DNA of 64,000 bases from Devosia epidermidihirudinis (GTDB taxonomy: Bacteria; Pseudomonadota; Alphaproteobacteria; Rhizobiales; Devosiaceae): contig NZ_LANJ01000011.1 of the NCBI RefSeq assembly GCF_000971295.1, forward strand, positions 620,001-684,000, written 5' to 3'. How positions within the stretch are numbered: position 1 is the first letter of the stretch; each line of letters opens with the position of its first letter. The notes under the pieces were generated by a model. That model saw only the letters and a list, made by a program, of their open reading frames with translations. It had not been told where the DNA came from and ran no database searches. Below are positions 17,440-26,966 of this stretch, in pieces. The position numbers and the translations under genes were made by a program.

Positions 17440-20400
17440 TTATCCAGCCTGTGCCATCAGGCTGGCATTGCCGCCAGCGGCGGTGGTGTCGATGCAGACG
17501 TGACGTTCGAGGACAAGGCGACCGGCTTCATCTTCCGAAGTCAGCAGCGGTATGATGGCGCCCTCACGGGCGCTGAGGGCGATACGGATGGCGCGCAGGT
17601 TCGCGTCATCGGCAAAATAGGCCACGGCAGCGAAGGTCTTGGAAAAGCTCAGCGCATCGAGATCGAGCTCGGCCAGGATCGCCGTGTTGCCCAGCGTGGC
17701 CGCCATGACCGACTGCGCCTGCTGATCGGCAGGGGTTGGGCCGAGGCAGAGCACTTGGCCGCGCGGCGCAGTATGCATGACGTTGCTTTCGCCAGTTGGG
17801 CCCGGCAGCGCCAGGGGGGCAGTGTCGACTGCGCCGTGGGCGCGGGTGAAGCGGGGCAGATAGTGTGGACCGCCCGCCTTTGGGCCGGTGCCAGAAAAGC
17901 CCTCGCCGCCGAACGGCTGCGAGCCAACAACCGCACCGATCTGGTTGCGGTTGATATAGATATTGCCGGCGTGGATGGAGCTGGACACGGCACGGACGCG
18001 CGAAGAAATGCGCGTGTGCATGCCGAAGGTCAGGCCGTAGCCGGAGGCGTTGATCGCAGCGATAACAGCGTCGAGTTCGTCGGCCTTGAAGGTCGCGATG
18101 TGCAGCACCGGCCCGAAGATTTCCTCGGGCAGATCAGCAATGCCCTTAACCCGCAGGACGGTGGGCGCGACGAATGTGCCCTGCTCTGGCGCCTTGAGAC
18201 GGTGAATCACCTTGCCGGCATTAACCTCAAGATAGGTCTCGATTTTCTTGCGCGCTGCCTCGTCGATGACGGGGCCGATATCGGTGGCGAGATGCCATGG
18301 ATTGCCTAGGGTCAGCTCATCCATCGCGCCCTTGAGCATCTCGATGGTGCGCTCGGCGGCGTCTTCCTGCAGATAGAGAATGCGCAGGGCGGAGCAGCGC
18401 TGGCCCGCCGACTGGAACGATGACGCCAGGATGTCGCGCACGGCCTGTTCGGGCAGTGCGGTGGAGTCCACGATCATGGCATTGAGGCCGCCAGTTTCAG
18501 CGATCAACGGCGCTGTGGGCGCAAGATTGCCCGCCATGGCGCGGTCAATGCGGTGGGCGGTTGGCAGCGAGCCGGTGAACACTACACCTGCAATAGCCGG
18601 GTTGGAGGTGAGCGCGGTGCCGACCTCGCCAGCGCCCGGCAGTAGCTGGATAGCGTCGGCGGGGATGCCTGCCTGATGCATCAGCTGAACAGCGCGGAAG
18701 GCGATGAGCGGGGTCTGCGGCGCAGGCTTGGCCAGCACAGGATTACCCGCCACGAGGGCCGCCGCGATCTGGCCGGTGAAGATGGCCAGCGGGAAGTTCC
18801 ACGGCGAGATGGCTGAGAAAGTGCCGCGGGGAGCGCCCAGCGTTTGGCCATCGGCCTCGTCGGCGTAATAGCGCAGGAAGTCGACGGCTTCGCGGACTTC
18901 GGCCACGGCGTCGGCCCAGGACTTGCCGGCCTCGCGGGCGAGCAGCGCGAACAGCTCTGGCAGATTGGCTTCGTAGAGGTCGGCAGTGGCGCGCAGCATG
19001 GCAGCGCGATCGCCCTTGGCCGTCCCTGGCCAGGCCGAGCCTGCCGCAGCAGAGATTGCAGCAGCAATGTCGGCCGGGCTGGCGTCGGCCACGGTGCCGA
19101 TGAGATCGCTGTGGTCAGCCGGATTACGCAGTTCTGTCGCGGGCTGCGGTGCGGCCTTGGTGGCGAGCAGAGGCGCAGCGGCCCACTGATGGGTACGGAA
19201 AGCCTCGCGCGCAGCATCCACCGCTGGGAAGGTCGCCAGATCGGTCAGGTCGAGGCCAGCCGAATTGACGCGCTTGCCGAAGATGGCAGATGGCACCGGA
19301 ATGACCGGATTGGCGATGGCATCGCCCAAAGCCAGCACCTTGCCGATTGGATCCTCGGCCACGACCGACGCTGGAATGTCCTCGTCAGCAATCTGGTAGA
19401 CAAATGAGCCGTTGGCGCCGTTTTCGAGCAGGCGGCGGACCAGGTAGGCCAAGAGGTCCTTATGCGCGCCGACGGGTGCATAGATGCGTGTACGGGTGCC
19501 GTGATTGGTGCGCAGCACCTCATGCAGGCGATCACCCATGCCGTGCAGGCGCTGGAACTCGTAGGTGTCGTTAAAGCGCCCGGCTTCTGCAGCAAGGTGC
19601 AGCACGGCAGCGGCGGTGTGCGCATTGTGCGAGGCGAATTGGGGATAGATGTTGGACGCGGCCAGCAACTTACGCGCAGCGGCGATGTAGCTGATATCGG
19701 TCGAAGACTTGCGGGTGAACACCGGGAAGCCGGGCAGACCCATGACCTGGCTGCGCTTGATCTCGGCGTCCCAATAGGCGCCCTTGACCAGACGCACCAT
19801 GATGCGGCGATCCAGCGACTTGGCGGTTTCATTGAGCCAATCGATCAGCGGCAGGACGCGCTTGCCATAGGCCTGAACCACGACGCCGAAGCCATCCCAA
19901 CCGGCCAGTTCTGGCGTGGCGAGGACTTCAGCGATGATGTCCATCGACAGCTCGAGACGGTCGGCCTCTTCGGCGTCAATGTTGAAGCCCATATTGGCGG
20001 CGCGGGCGGCCAAAACGAGTTTGCGAGTCGCATCAACGAGTTCGGTCATGACCCGGTCGCGCTGCGCGAACTCGTAGCGCGGATGCAGCGCCGAGAGCTT
20101 GACCGAAATGCCGGGATTGTCGCGCACCGACGATGCCGTGCAGTGTGGCGCCAGGCTCGCGATAGCAGCGGCATAGGCGTCGAAATAGCGGACGGCGTCG
20201 GCGCTGGTGCGCGCTGCTTCGCCCAGCATGTCATAGGAATAGCGATAGCCCAGGGCTTCGGGCTTCTTGGCGTTGACGATGGCTTCGTCGATGGTGCGGC
20301 CGAAGACGAACTGGCTACCGAGCAGGCGCATGGCCTGGCCGACGGCCGTGCGGATGACAGGCTCGCCGAGGCGGGCAATGGCGCGGTGCAGCGCATTCCT

Positions 20401-20817
20401 GGGGCCGACCTCGGGGTCACCCAGCACGTCGGCGGTGAGGCTCAGGGCCCAGCTGGAGAAGTTGACCAGCTGGTTGGACGACGCGCCAAAGTGCGAAGCC
20501 CAATCGGAGCCGCCCACCTTGTCGTGGATCAGCGCATCAACCGTCTCAGCATCAGGCACGCGCAGCAGCGCTTCGGCCAGCGACATCAGCGCCACGCCTT
20601 CATCGGTCGCCAGACCATATTCAGCGAGGAAGGACTCCATCAGGCCAAGGCGATTGCCGGTGCGCACGGTCTCAACCAGCTTTTCGGCATGGGCGGAGAT
20701 GGTGACGCGGTCCTCGGCGGACAGGCCGGTATCGGCGATGAGCTGGCGAACCAGCGGGGCCTCATCGGCAAGGTTGCGATCACGAAGAGACTGGCGGGCG
20801 GTGGTGATGTCGGTCAT
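17440..20817 (-). CDS. putA: Bifunctional proline dehydrogenase / L-glutamate gamma-semialdehyde dehydrogenase
   Basis: The protein has 1125 residues from the ATG at 20817 (MTDITTARQSL); an upstream in-frame start would add a repeat-derived tail. The proline dehydrogenase barrel (about 140-450) has the FAD/substrate motifs RLVKGAYWDAEIKRSQ and YAPVGAHKDLLAYLVRRLLE. The aldehyde dehydrogenase part (about 540-990) has ISPWNFPLAIFTGQ and the catalytic Cys near residue 808 in SAGQRCS. It oxidises proline to glutamate via channelled semialdehyde. There is no N-terminal ribbon-helix-helix, so it does not regulate itself. The divergent Lrp-type gene is the likely activator. Confidence 0.97.
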   Translation of the reverse strand: MTDITTARQSLRDRNLADEAPLVRQLIADTGLSAEDRVTISAHAEKLVETVRTGNRLGLMESFLAEYGLATDEGVALMSLAEALLRVPDAETVDALIHDKVGGSDWASHFGASSNQLVNFSSWALSLTADVLGDPEVGPRNALHRAIARLGEPVIRTAVGQAMRLLGSQFVFGRTIDEAIVNAKKPEALGYRYSYDMLGEAARTSADAVRYFDAYAAAIASLAPHCTASSVRDNPGISVKLSALHPRYEFAQRDRVMTELVDATRKLVLAARAANMGFNIDAEEADRLELSMDIIAEVLATPELAGWDGFGVVVQAYGKRVLPLIDWLNETAKSLDRRIMVRLVKGAYWDAEIKRSQVMGLPGFPVFTRKSSTDISYIAAARKLLAASNIYPQFASHNAHTAAAVLHLAAEAGRFNDTYEFQRLHGMGDRLHEVLRTNHGTRTRIYAPVGAHKDLLAYLVRRLLENGANGSFVYQIADEDIPASVVAEDPIGKVLALGDAIANPVIPVPSAIFGKRVNSAGLDLTDLATFPAVDAAREAFRTHQWAAAPLLATKAAPQPATELRNPADHSDLIGTVADASPADIAAAISAAAGSAWPGTAKGDRAAMLRATADLYEANLPELFALLAREAGKSWADAVAEVREAVDFLRYYADEADGQTLGAPRGTFSAISPWNFPLAIFTGQIAAALVAGNPVLAKPAPQTPLIAFRAVQLMHQAGIPADAIQLLPGAGEVGTALTSNPAIAGVVFTGSLPTAHRIDRAMAGNLAPTAPLIAETGGLNAMIVDSTALPEQAVRDILASSFQSAGQRCSALRILYLQEDAAERTIEMLKGAMDELTLGNPWHLATDIGPVIDEAARKKIETYLEVNAGKVIHRLKAPEQGTFVAPTVLRVKGIADLPEEIFGPVLHIATFKADELDAVIAAINASGYGLTFGMHTRISSRVRAVSSSIHAGNIYINRNQIGAVVGSQPFGGEGFSGTGPKAGGPHYLPRFTRAHGAVDTAPLALPGPTGESNVMHTAPRGQVLCLGPTPADQQAQSVMAATLGNTAILAELDLDALSFSKTFAAVAYFADDANLRAIRIALSAREGAIIPLLTSEDEAGRLVLERHVCIDTTAAGGNASLMAQAG

Positions 20818-20857
20818 GGCGCTCTTGGGGCTAATGCTCTGAGCCGCAACACCCCTA

Positions 20858-20956
20858 GTCATTCCGGCGGAGGCCGGAATCCATGCTGTGCTTCATCCGC
20901 AGATCGTCGATGCGGGTTGCCTTCAGTATGGATCCCGGCCTGCGCCGGGACGACAT
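20858..20956. repeat. REPIN-like pair, family E (CATTCCGGCGGAGGCCGGAAT)
   Basis: The left unit GTCATTCCGGCGGAGGCCGG and the right inverse CAGTATGGATCCCGGCCTGC face each other over about 40 bases, upstream of putA. It displaces the putA promoter toward 20818-20857 or beyond the repeat. Confidence 0.8.
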
Positions 20957-20972
20957 CGTGGAGTTTGCAAGT

Positions 20973-21024
20973 CAGGCGAGAATTCGCCGGCAGAATGACA
21001 TGAGTTTGACAGGCGTTTCGCCTG
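20973..21024. promoter_or_regulatory. Candidate regulator sites between putA and its Lrp-type regulator
   Basis: Two inverted repeats share the core CAGGCG: GGCGA-N4-TCGCC at 20975-20988 and the perfect CAGGCG-TTT-CGCCTG at 21010-21024. They lie in the divergent region and are plausible Lrp/PutR contact sites. This is an inference from position and symmetry. Confidence 0.4.
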
Positions 21025-21085
21025 ATTATGTGGCGGATACGCGCGTTCAGCGATATGTTGATGGCTTCAGCCGAGACAAAGCACC

Positions 21086-21553
21086 ATGAAAACCGTCAGC
21101 TACGAGACATTAGACCAGATCGATAGGCATATTCTGGATGAACTTGCTAGGGATGGCCGCATCAGCGTGGCGGAATTGAGCCGGCGGGTAAACCTGAGCA
21201 AGACGCCGTGCCAGGCGCGGATCACCCGATTGGAGAAGTCGGGCTATATTCTGGGCTATCGCGCGGTGATCGACCCCAAGCGGCTGGGCCTGCCCCATGT
21301 GGCATTTGTCGAGGTGAAGCTGAGCGACACGCGCAAGAGCGCGCTCGCCGCATTCAACAAGGCAGTGCGGGCCATTCCTGAGGTGGAACAGGCGCATATG
21401 ATCGCGTCGAGTTTTGATTATCTGCTCAAGGTGCGGACCAAGGATATCGCGGATTATCGCGAGGTTCTGGGGGAGCGGATTTCGGCATTGCCGCATGTGG
21501 CGCATACGTCGACGCATGTGTCGATGGAGGCGGTTAAGGGGGATGAGGAGTGA
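21086..21553 (+). CDS. putR: Lrp/AsnC-family regulator, probable PutR
   Basis: This 155-residue regulator has an N-terminal helix-turn-helix (LDQIDRHILDELARDGRISV, then VNLSKTPCQARITRLEKSGY) and a C-terminal RAM/ligand domain (VEVKLSDTR, VEQAHMIASSFDYLLKVRT). Its location back to back with putA is the usual arrangement of the proline-responsive activator PutR in alphaproteobacteria. It should activate putA in the presence of proline. Confidence 0.9.
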   Translation: MKTVSYETLDQIDRHILDELARDGRISVAELSRRVNLSKTPCQARITRLEKSGYILGYRAVIDPKRLGLPHVAFVEVKLSDTRKSALAAFNKAVRAIPEVEQAHMIASSFDYLLKVRTKDIADYREVLGERISALPHVAHTSTHVSMEAVKGDEE

Positions 21554-21567
21554 GGGGTGGTGAAGAG

Positions 21568-21685
21568 TACCCCCTCCTAGCCTCCCCCTGAAAAGGGGGA
21601 GGAATCCGGCCGGTGGATTTGATCCGATAGTGCCCCAAACCTCGATCTGTTCCTCCCCCTATCAGGGGGAGGTTAGGTGGGGGTA
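21568..21685. repeat. REPIN-like inverted repeat, family A, copy 3
   Basis: TACCCCCTCCTAGCCTCCCC and its near-inverse (one C-to-T change in the right arm) enclose about 50 bases just past the putR stop. Near the right arm it shares the spacer string GATCTGT with copy 1. Confidence 0.9.
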
Positions 21686-21704
21686 CCCCGATCTCTCAGA
21701 CAAC

Positions 21705-21735
21705 AAAAAGCCTCCCCCTCTTGCGAAGGGGAGGC
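21705..21735 (-). terminator. Terminator of the leftward peptide-transport gene set
   Basis: The stem GCCTCCCC / GGGGAGGC with a 10-base loop is followed on the minus strand by TTTTTG. It lies 25 bases past the solute-binding protein stop. Confidence 0.75.
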
Positions 21736-21760
21736 CCGTTAGTCCGGGATAGACCCAGGC

Positions 21761-23344
21761 TTATTCCATGATCATCGCGTCACGGAAGTACGGCACGTTC
21801 AGCGACGAGCGCCAGAAGCCGTGAACCTTGGGGCTCATCATCATGTAGCTGTTGCGGTGGTACTGCGGCAGGATGATGTGCTCGTTCATCAGGATCGACT
21901 CAGCCTTGCGCATCTCGGCCAGCGAGACCTTTTCGTCGCCCGTTGCCTTGGAGGCTTCGATGGCGGCGTCATAGTCAGCGTTGGACCAGTTCGCGAGGTT
22001 GTTCGGGCTACCGGTGACGAAGTTGTCGAGGAAGGTCATTGGGTGCGGATAGTCAGCGCCCCAGCCCATCTGCGCGATCTGGTACTCGACCTTCTGCACT
22101 TCTGGGTAGAACACCTGCCACTCGGTGGCCTGGATCTTCACGTCGATGTTGAGGTTCTGCTTCCACATCTGCTGGATGGCTTCGAGCAGCTTCTCAATTG
22201 GCGGAGAGGAGTAGGTCACGAACACGGTGTTCGGGAAACCTTCGCCGTTCGGGTAGCCAGCCTCAGCCAGCATGGCCTGTGCAGCTTCGACTTCGGCGGT
22301 TGGCGCCAGACCGAAGGTGTCACGACCTGCGGTGAAGTCTTCGCCAGCAACCATCATGCCCGGAGGAACGAGGCCCAGGGCCGGGATGTCTGCGGACTGC
22401 AGCACGAACTCGACGATTTCTTCGCGGTCGATCGCCATCGAGAGGGCTTCACGAACCTTGACGTTGTCGAGCGGAGCCTGGTGCGGGTTGAAGAAGGCAT
22501 AGGTGGTGCCAAGAGCTGGAACGACCATGAATGCCTCGGACTCAACCGACAGGCGTGGGATTTCTGGCGAAGGCACGGACTCGATGCCATCGACGTCGCC
22601 AGCTTCCATAGCGGCCAGAGCCGTTGCGGGATCTGGGATCAGGCGGAAGGTGAGCTTGTCGAGCTGCACAGCGTCAGCGTCGTAGTATTCTGGGTTCTTC
22701 TCGAACACCACCGATTCACCAGCGTTGAACTGGGTGACGCGGAATGGACCGGTGCCGATAAAGGTCGACGCATTGCGGGTCCAGCCTTCAGGATCGGCCG
22801 AAACGATGTCTTCACGGACCGGGTAGAAGGTCGTGTAGGTCAGCAGCTGCATCATGTAGGGGACGCGCTGCTTCAGCGTGAAGGTCAGGGTCTTGTCGTC
22901 GGTTGCCTTGATGGCAATGCCTTCAACTTCTGTCGGGGCGTTGAACGCCTCTTCAGCACCCACGATCAGGAACAGCATGGACGAGTTCTTGGCGCCGGTC
23001 GCTGGGTTCAGAACGCGCTTCCAGGCGTATTCGAAATCATGCGCGGTCACTGGCTTGCCGTCCGACCACTTCGCATCGCGCAGGTGGAACGTGTAGGTCA
23101 GGCCGTCTTCCGACACGTCCCAGCTATCGGCCAGGGCTGGCACGATTTCGCCTTCGGCGTCGAAGCGCACGAGGCCTTCGAAGGTGTTGCCAATGATTGG
23201 CGCAGCAAAAGTCTCGGACGTGGTGCCGGGATCGTACTGGGCGGATTCATTGTTGACCACATAGGTCAGTTCACCCGCGGCGAACGCGCCGGCGGTGGAG
23301 GCAAGGAATGCCGCTGCGAGCAGTGGCAGAAAATGCTTCGTCAT
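21761..23344 (-). CDS. Peptide ABC transporter solute-binding protein (OppA-type)
   Basis: This 527-residue protein has a signal peptide cleaved near TAGAFA-AGELT and no lipobox. Family features include NTFEGLVRFDAEGEIVPALA, LRDAKWSDGKPVTAHDFEY, YDADAVQLDKLTFRLIPD and ALSMAIDREEIV. It is the binding component for the permeases and ATPases encoded at 23510-27892. It lies downstream of them, behind a REPIN-like repeat, so its expression level may be set separately. Confidence 0.92.
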   Translation of the reverse strand: MTKHFLPLLAAAFLASTAGAFAAGELTYVVNNESAQYDPGTTSETFAAPIIGNTFEGLVRFDAEGEIVPALADSWDVSEDGLTYTFHLRDAKWSDGKPVTAHDFEYAWKRVLNPATGAKNSSMLFLIVGAEEAFNAPTEVEGIAIKATDDKTLTFTLKQRVPYMMQLLTYTTFYPVREDIVSADPEGWTRNASTFIGTGPFRVTQFNAGESVVFEKNPEYYDADAVQLDKLTFRLIPDPATALAAMEAGDVDGIESVPSPEIPRLSVESEAFMVVPALGTTYAFFNPHQAPLDNVKVREALSMAIDREEIVEFVLQSADIPALGLVPPGMMVAGEDFTAGRDTFGLAPTAEVEAAQAMLAEAGYPNGEGFPNTVFVTYSSPPIEKLLEAIQQMWKQNLNIDVKIQATEWQVFYPEVQKVEYQIAQMGWGADYPHPMTFLDNFVTGSPNNLANWSNADYDAAIEASKATGDEKVSLAEMRKAESILMNEHIILPQYHRNSYMMMSPKVHGFWRSSLNVPYFRDAMIME

Positions 23345-23400
23345 GCTTTCTCTCCTGGTTTGGACATTTAGTGTCCCTTGTTATTCATTTGCACCATCGC

Positions 23401-23497
23401 TGGATTGCCCGGACGAGCCGGGCAATGACGATGGAGAGCGTTTGGCGTTCCAGGACGTTGCCCGGGACGTCACCACCCGGCTTGTCCGGGTGGTCCA
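23401..23497. repeat. REPIN-like pair, family F (GATTGCCCGG...CCGGGCAATGAC)
   Basis: The left unit TGGATTGCCCGGACGAGCCG and right unit ACCACCCGGCTTGTCCGGGT are diverged inverse copies ending in TGACG / CGTCA. The repeat occupies most of the gap between the ATPase stop and the solute-binding protein start. Confidence 0.8.
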
Positions 23498-23509
23498 TAA
23501 TTGGGCAAC

Positions 23510-24541
23510 CTATGCTGCCCGTGGCGTCACCGCATCCCCCGCATAGTGGCAAGCGGCGAGGTGACCGCCACCGATATCCTTCAAAGCCGGCTCGGTGCTG
23601 GCGCACAGCTCGGTGGCCATGGGGCAACGGGTGCGGAAGCGGCAACCGGTGGGGATGTGCATCGGGCTGGGGATTTCACCGCGCATCGGCTCGGACGGAC
23701 GCGTTGCCGTTGGATCGGGCACGGGAATGGAGGCCAGCAGCGCTTGCGTATAGGGGTGGCTCGGACGCCGATAAAGATCGGTGTTGGAGGCCAACTCGAC
23801 GATCTTGCCCAGATACATCACCCCGATACGGTCGGAGATGTGGCGCACCATGGATAGGTCATGCGTGATGAAGAGGTAGGTCAGGCCCAGCTGGTCCTGC
23901 AGATCCTCGAGCATGTTAACGACCTGCGCCTGCACCGACACGTCTAGCGCAGAAATCGGCTCGTCGCAGATGACCAGATCGGGCTCCAGCGCGATGGCGC
24001 GGGCAATGCCGATACGCTGGCGCTGGCCACCGGAGAATTCGTGGGCGAAGCGGTTGGCATGGTCGCGATGCAGACCCACGCGGGCCAGCAGCTCATGCAC
24101 TTTCTCTGTGCGGGATTCCGGCGTGCCGATCTTGGCGATTTCCAGCGGCTCGGCGATGAGATCGCGGACGGTCATGCGACCATTCAGCGACGCATAGGGG
24201 TCCTGAAAAATCATCTGCACGCGGCGACGGAACGGCACAAGCGCCCGCTCGTCGGCCTTGGCGACGTCGGTGCCGTCGAACAGCATCTCGCCGGAGGTCG
24301 GCTGGTAAAGACGGATCAGCGTGCGGGCCAGCGTGGACTTGCCACAGCCGGACTCCCCGACAAGACCCAGCGTTTCGCCGGGATAGATATCGAGGTCGAC
24401 ACCATCAACAGCGCGCAGGGTCGGCTTGGGGCCGAACAGGTTGCGGCCCACGGTGAAATGTTTGTGCAGGTTCCGGACGGAAACGAGGGGCGCTTCGCTC
24501 ACCTTGCCCGGTGTCGGCAGGCTGCTGTAAGGTTCAGACAT
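23510..24541 (-). CDS. Oligopeptide ABC transporter ATP-binding protein (OppF-type)
   Basis: This 343-residue ATPase has Walker A GESGCGKST, a FSGGQRQRIGIARAIAL signature and Walker B LVICDEPISALDV. A C-terminal oligopeptide-type extension carries the cysteines of CRFRTRCPMATELC. Its ribosome binding site (AAGGAAG) lies inside the oppositely oriented small gene at 24540-24812, and the two ATG codons share the palindrome CATG at 24539-24542. The usual tight spacing to the preceding ATPase gene is lost; 251 bases intervene. Confidence 0.93.
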   Translation of the reverse strand: MSEPYSSLPTPGKVSEAPLVSVRNLHKHFTVGRNLFGPKPTLRAVDGVDLDIYPGETLGLVGESGCGKSTLARTLIRLYQPTSGEMLFDGTDVAKADERALVPFRRRVQMIFQDPYASLNGRMTVRDLIAEPLEIAKIGTPESRTEKVHELLARVGLHRDHANRFAHEFSGGQRQRIGIARAIALEPDLVICDEPISALDVSVQAQVVNMLEDLQDQLGLTYLFITHDLSMVRHISDRIGVMYLGKIVELASNTDLYRRPSHPYTQALLASIPVPDPTATRPSEPMRGEIPSPMHIPTGCRFRTRCPMATELCASTEPALKDIGGGHLAACHYAGDAVTPRAA

Positions 24542-24812
24542 GCGCTACTTCCTTGTCACAATAATGGTCATTGCACTGGTAGCAGCCATAACTATTGCGT
24601 CGTTGTCTGGTCTTCTCGGACTTTCGCTCATCTCGGAAACTCGGTCGATTTGTCCCGACGCCTTCCAATGCTCGGACGCCCTGACTTCAATGTGGCTGTA
24701 TCTCGCCGTCTGTGCGCTCACATCACTGGGAGCAATAGGTCTCGCTGCAACACTCAAACGAGTGGTGCTCGCCCGTAACCCAAAACCCGAGATCACGCTG
24801 CCACCTCATTGA
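24540..24812 (+). CDS. Small membrane protein gene antisense inside the peptide-transport operon
   Basis: This 90-residue product has two clear membrane helices (about 5-28 and 50-74). The loop between them holds two cysteines (SICPDAFQC), and the tail is basic then Pro-rich. A GTAAGG box lies 9 bases before the ATG. It fills the gap between the two ATPase genes on the opposite strand, overlaps the upstream ATPase 3' end by 20 bases, and its ATG overlaps the other ATPase's ATG in CATG. Base composition appears less GC-rich than the flanking genes. No family is recognised. Confidence 0.5.
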   Translation: MRYFLVTIMVIALVAAITIASLSGLLGLSLISETRSICPDAFQCSDALTSMWLYLAVCALTSLGAIGLAATLKRVVLARNPKPEITLPPH

Positions 24813-25797
24813 CGCCAGCAACTTTGGGGGCATCGGGGTGGTGGAGCCAGCAGCGGGCGCCCTGCCCTTCGCCAAATACGGGCGGGAGGGCGGCCTGGCA
24901 CTGCTGCATGGCATGCGGGCAGCGCGCGGTGAACGGGCAGCCTTCGGGCGGATGGGCCATATCTGGCGGGGATCCGGGAATGGGCGTCAGGCGGCGATGG
25001 GTGTCATCGCGCAGATCGGGCACCGAGGCCAGCAGACCCTGGGTATAGGGATGCTTTGGCGTGGCGAACAGATCGTGGACCGGGCCGGTTTCCATCACGA
25101 GGCCGCCATACATGACGACGATGCGGTCGGTGACTTCGGCAATGACGCCGAGGTCGTGGGTAATCAGGATCACAGCCATGCCAAGGCGCTTTTGCAGGTC
25201 CTTGAGCAACAGCAGGATCTGGCGCTGGATGGTCACATCGAGCGCGGTGGTTGGCTCGTCCGCAATCAGCAGTTTGGGATCGCACGCGAGCGCAATGGCG
25301 ATCATGACGCGCTGGCGCATACCGCCGGAAAACTCGTGCGGATAGGACTTGAGCCGCTCGGCAGCCGAGGGAATGCGCACCAGCTCGAACAGTTCGATGG
25401 CGCGGGCACGGGCCTCGGCCCGCGTCGCCTTGCGGTGGCGCAGGATGGTTTCCATGACCTGCTCGCCCACCGACAGGGTGGGGTTCAGCGAGGTCATCGG
25501 GTCCTGAAAGATCATGCCGATCTTGTTGCCGCGAATGTCACGCAGATCGCCCTGATCGAGCGCCATCAAATCTTGGCCATCGAAATTGGCCGAGCCGCCC
25601 ATGATGCGGCCCGTGGACTTGAGCAGGCGCAGGATGGACATGCAGGTGATGGACTTACCCGAGCCGGATTCCCCGACAATGCCGAGGATTTCGCCGGGGT
25701 GAACATCGAAGCTGACGCCGCGCACAGCCTGAACTTCGCCGCGCTGGGAGAAGAACGAGGTTTTGAGATCGCGGACGGAAAGGACGGGAGCACTCAT
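24793..25797 (-). CDS. Oligopeptide ABC transporter ATP-binding protein (OppD-type)
   Basis: This 334-residue ATPase has Walker A GESGSGKS, signature [17 protein letters not shown] and Walker [14 protein letters not shown]. The C-terminal extension has the typical [15 protein letters not shown] cysteines. It overlaps the permease gene before it by 4 bases (ATGA). Its 3' end runs into the antisense small gene. Confidence 0.94.
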   Translation of the reverse strand: MSAPVLSVRDLKTSFFSQRGEVQAVRGVSFDVHPGEILGIVGESGSGKSITCMSILRLLKSTGRIMGGSANFDGQDLMALDQGDLRDIRGNKIGMIFQDPMTSLNPTLSVGEQVMETILRHRKATRAEARARAIELFELVRIPSAAERLKSYPHEFSGGMRQRVMIAIALACDPKLLIADEPTTALDVTIQRQILLLLKDLQKRLGMAVILITHDLGVIAEVTDRIVVMYGGLVMETGPVHDLFATPKHPYTQGLLASVPDLRDDTHRRLTPIPGSPPDMAHPPEGCPFTARCPHAMQQCQAALPPVFGEGQGARCWLHHPDAPKVAGVNEVAA

Positions 25798-26966
25798 TTA
25801 CGGAACCGTGGATCGAGCGCGTCGCGCAGGCCATCGCCAAGGAAATTGAAGGCGAACATGGTGAGCGAAATGGCGGCGGCGGGGAAGAAGAGCTGGTGCG
25901 GGTAAGCGCGCAGGGTTTCGACAGCCTCGGAGGTCAGCGTGCCCCAGCTGGCCAGCGGCGGAGTAACGCCAAGGCCGATGAAGCTCATGAAGCTCTCGAT
26001 GAAAATGGCCGACGGGATCAGCATGGTCAGCGTGATGATAATCGGGCCGATCGCGTTGGGCAGCAGGTGACGCGTGAGAATGCGCGGCGTGCTGGCGCCC
26101 ATGGTGCGGGCAGCGGCGACGTAATCCTGTTGCTTGAGCGAGAGGATCTGGCCGCGCACGATACGCGCCATATCCACCCAGAACACTGAGCCGATGGCGA
26201 TGATGATGGACAGCAATCCACTGTCGAACACCACCATGAGCAGCACGACGTAGAGCGTGAGTGGGACCGTGGAGATGATCTCGACGATACGCATCATGAT
26301 GGCGTCGGTCTTGCCGCCCATATAGCCGGCAATGCCGCCATAAAAGATGCCGATGAAGAAGTTCACCAGCGTGGCGACAAAGGCGACGGTGAGCGAAATG
26401 CGCGCGCCGAACAGTTGGCGGACCAGCACGTCGCGGCCCAGCTGATCGGTGCCGAACAGATAGGTCATGTTCCACGACCAGCCCGAGGTGCGCAGCTCGG
26501 TGCCGTCTGCGCTGAGGATGCGGGCGGGCAGCTTGGCATAGTCGAGTGTGATGGCCTGGCCCGCGATCTCGAAGGGCTGCTGCTTTTTCAGCATGTCCTT
26601 GCGCTCGCCGCGCATGATGCCCAGCACATGGCCGCTAGCATCGACTTCATAGAGATTGAAGTTGGATGCGTTGAGGAAGAAGCGCGTGGTGTTCCCCTCC
26701 CCGTCCGTCACCGCATAGGTGTCGAAGGCGGGCGGTATATTGGCCAGCTTCAGGTTCTGGTCCGAATAGGAATAGGGGCTGAAGAACGGGCCGAAAATGG
26801 CGCCCAGGATCAGCAGGATGATGAAACCAATGGACACCACGGCGGGCTTGTTGGCCCACAGGCGCCGACGCGCATCCTGCCAATAGGTGAGACTTGGCGC
26901 GGACTTGACGGCCACGGCTTCGTCCTGCGGGAGCTTTTCCCACATGTTGGGTGAGATGTCGCTCAT
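25794..26966 (-). CDS. Oligopeptide ABC transporter permease (OppC-type, with long periplasmic insert)
   Basis: This 390-residue permease is about 90 residues longer than ordinary OppC. The excess lies between the first membrane segment (about 40-62) and the family motif YLFGTDQLGRDVLVRQLFGA, as a periplasmic insert (VTDGEGNTTRFFLNASNFNL onward). The EAA loop (YVAAARTMGASTPRI) is intact. Starts and ends with 4-base overlaps to its neighbours. Long-insert OppC proteins are known in this transporter branch. Confidence 0.92.
   Translation of the reverse strand: MSDISPNMWEKLPQDEAVAVKSAPSLTYWQDARRRLWANKPAVVSIGFIILLILGAIFGPFFSPYSYSDQNLKLANIPPAFDTYAVTDGEGNTTRFFLNASNFNLYEVDASGHVLGIMRGERKDMLKKQQPFEIAGQAITLDYAKLPARILSADGTELRTSGWSWNMTYLFGTDQLGRDVLVRQLFGARISLTVAFVATLVNFFIGIFYGGIAGYMGGKTDAIMMRIVEIISTVPLTLYVVLLMVVFDSGLLSIIIAIGSVFWVDMARIVRGQILSLKQQDYVAAARTMGASTPRILTRHLLPNAIGPIIITLTMLIPSAIFIESFMSFIGLGVTPPLASWGTLTSEAVETLRAYPHQLFFPAAAISLTMFAFNFLGDGLRDALDPRFRK

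Noticed and set aside
17440..20817. PutA as a trifunctional protein with its own DNA-binding domain
   Set aside because: No ribbon-helix-helix is present at the N-terminus, and an Lrp-type regulator is adjacent.
20883..21089. A 68-codon plus-strand ORF before putR
   Set aside because: It runs through the REPIN-like repeat and the divergent promoter region and has no protein-like features.
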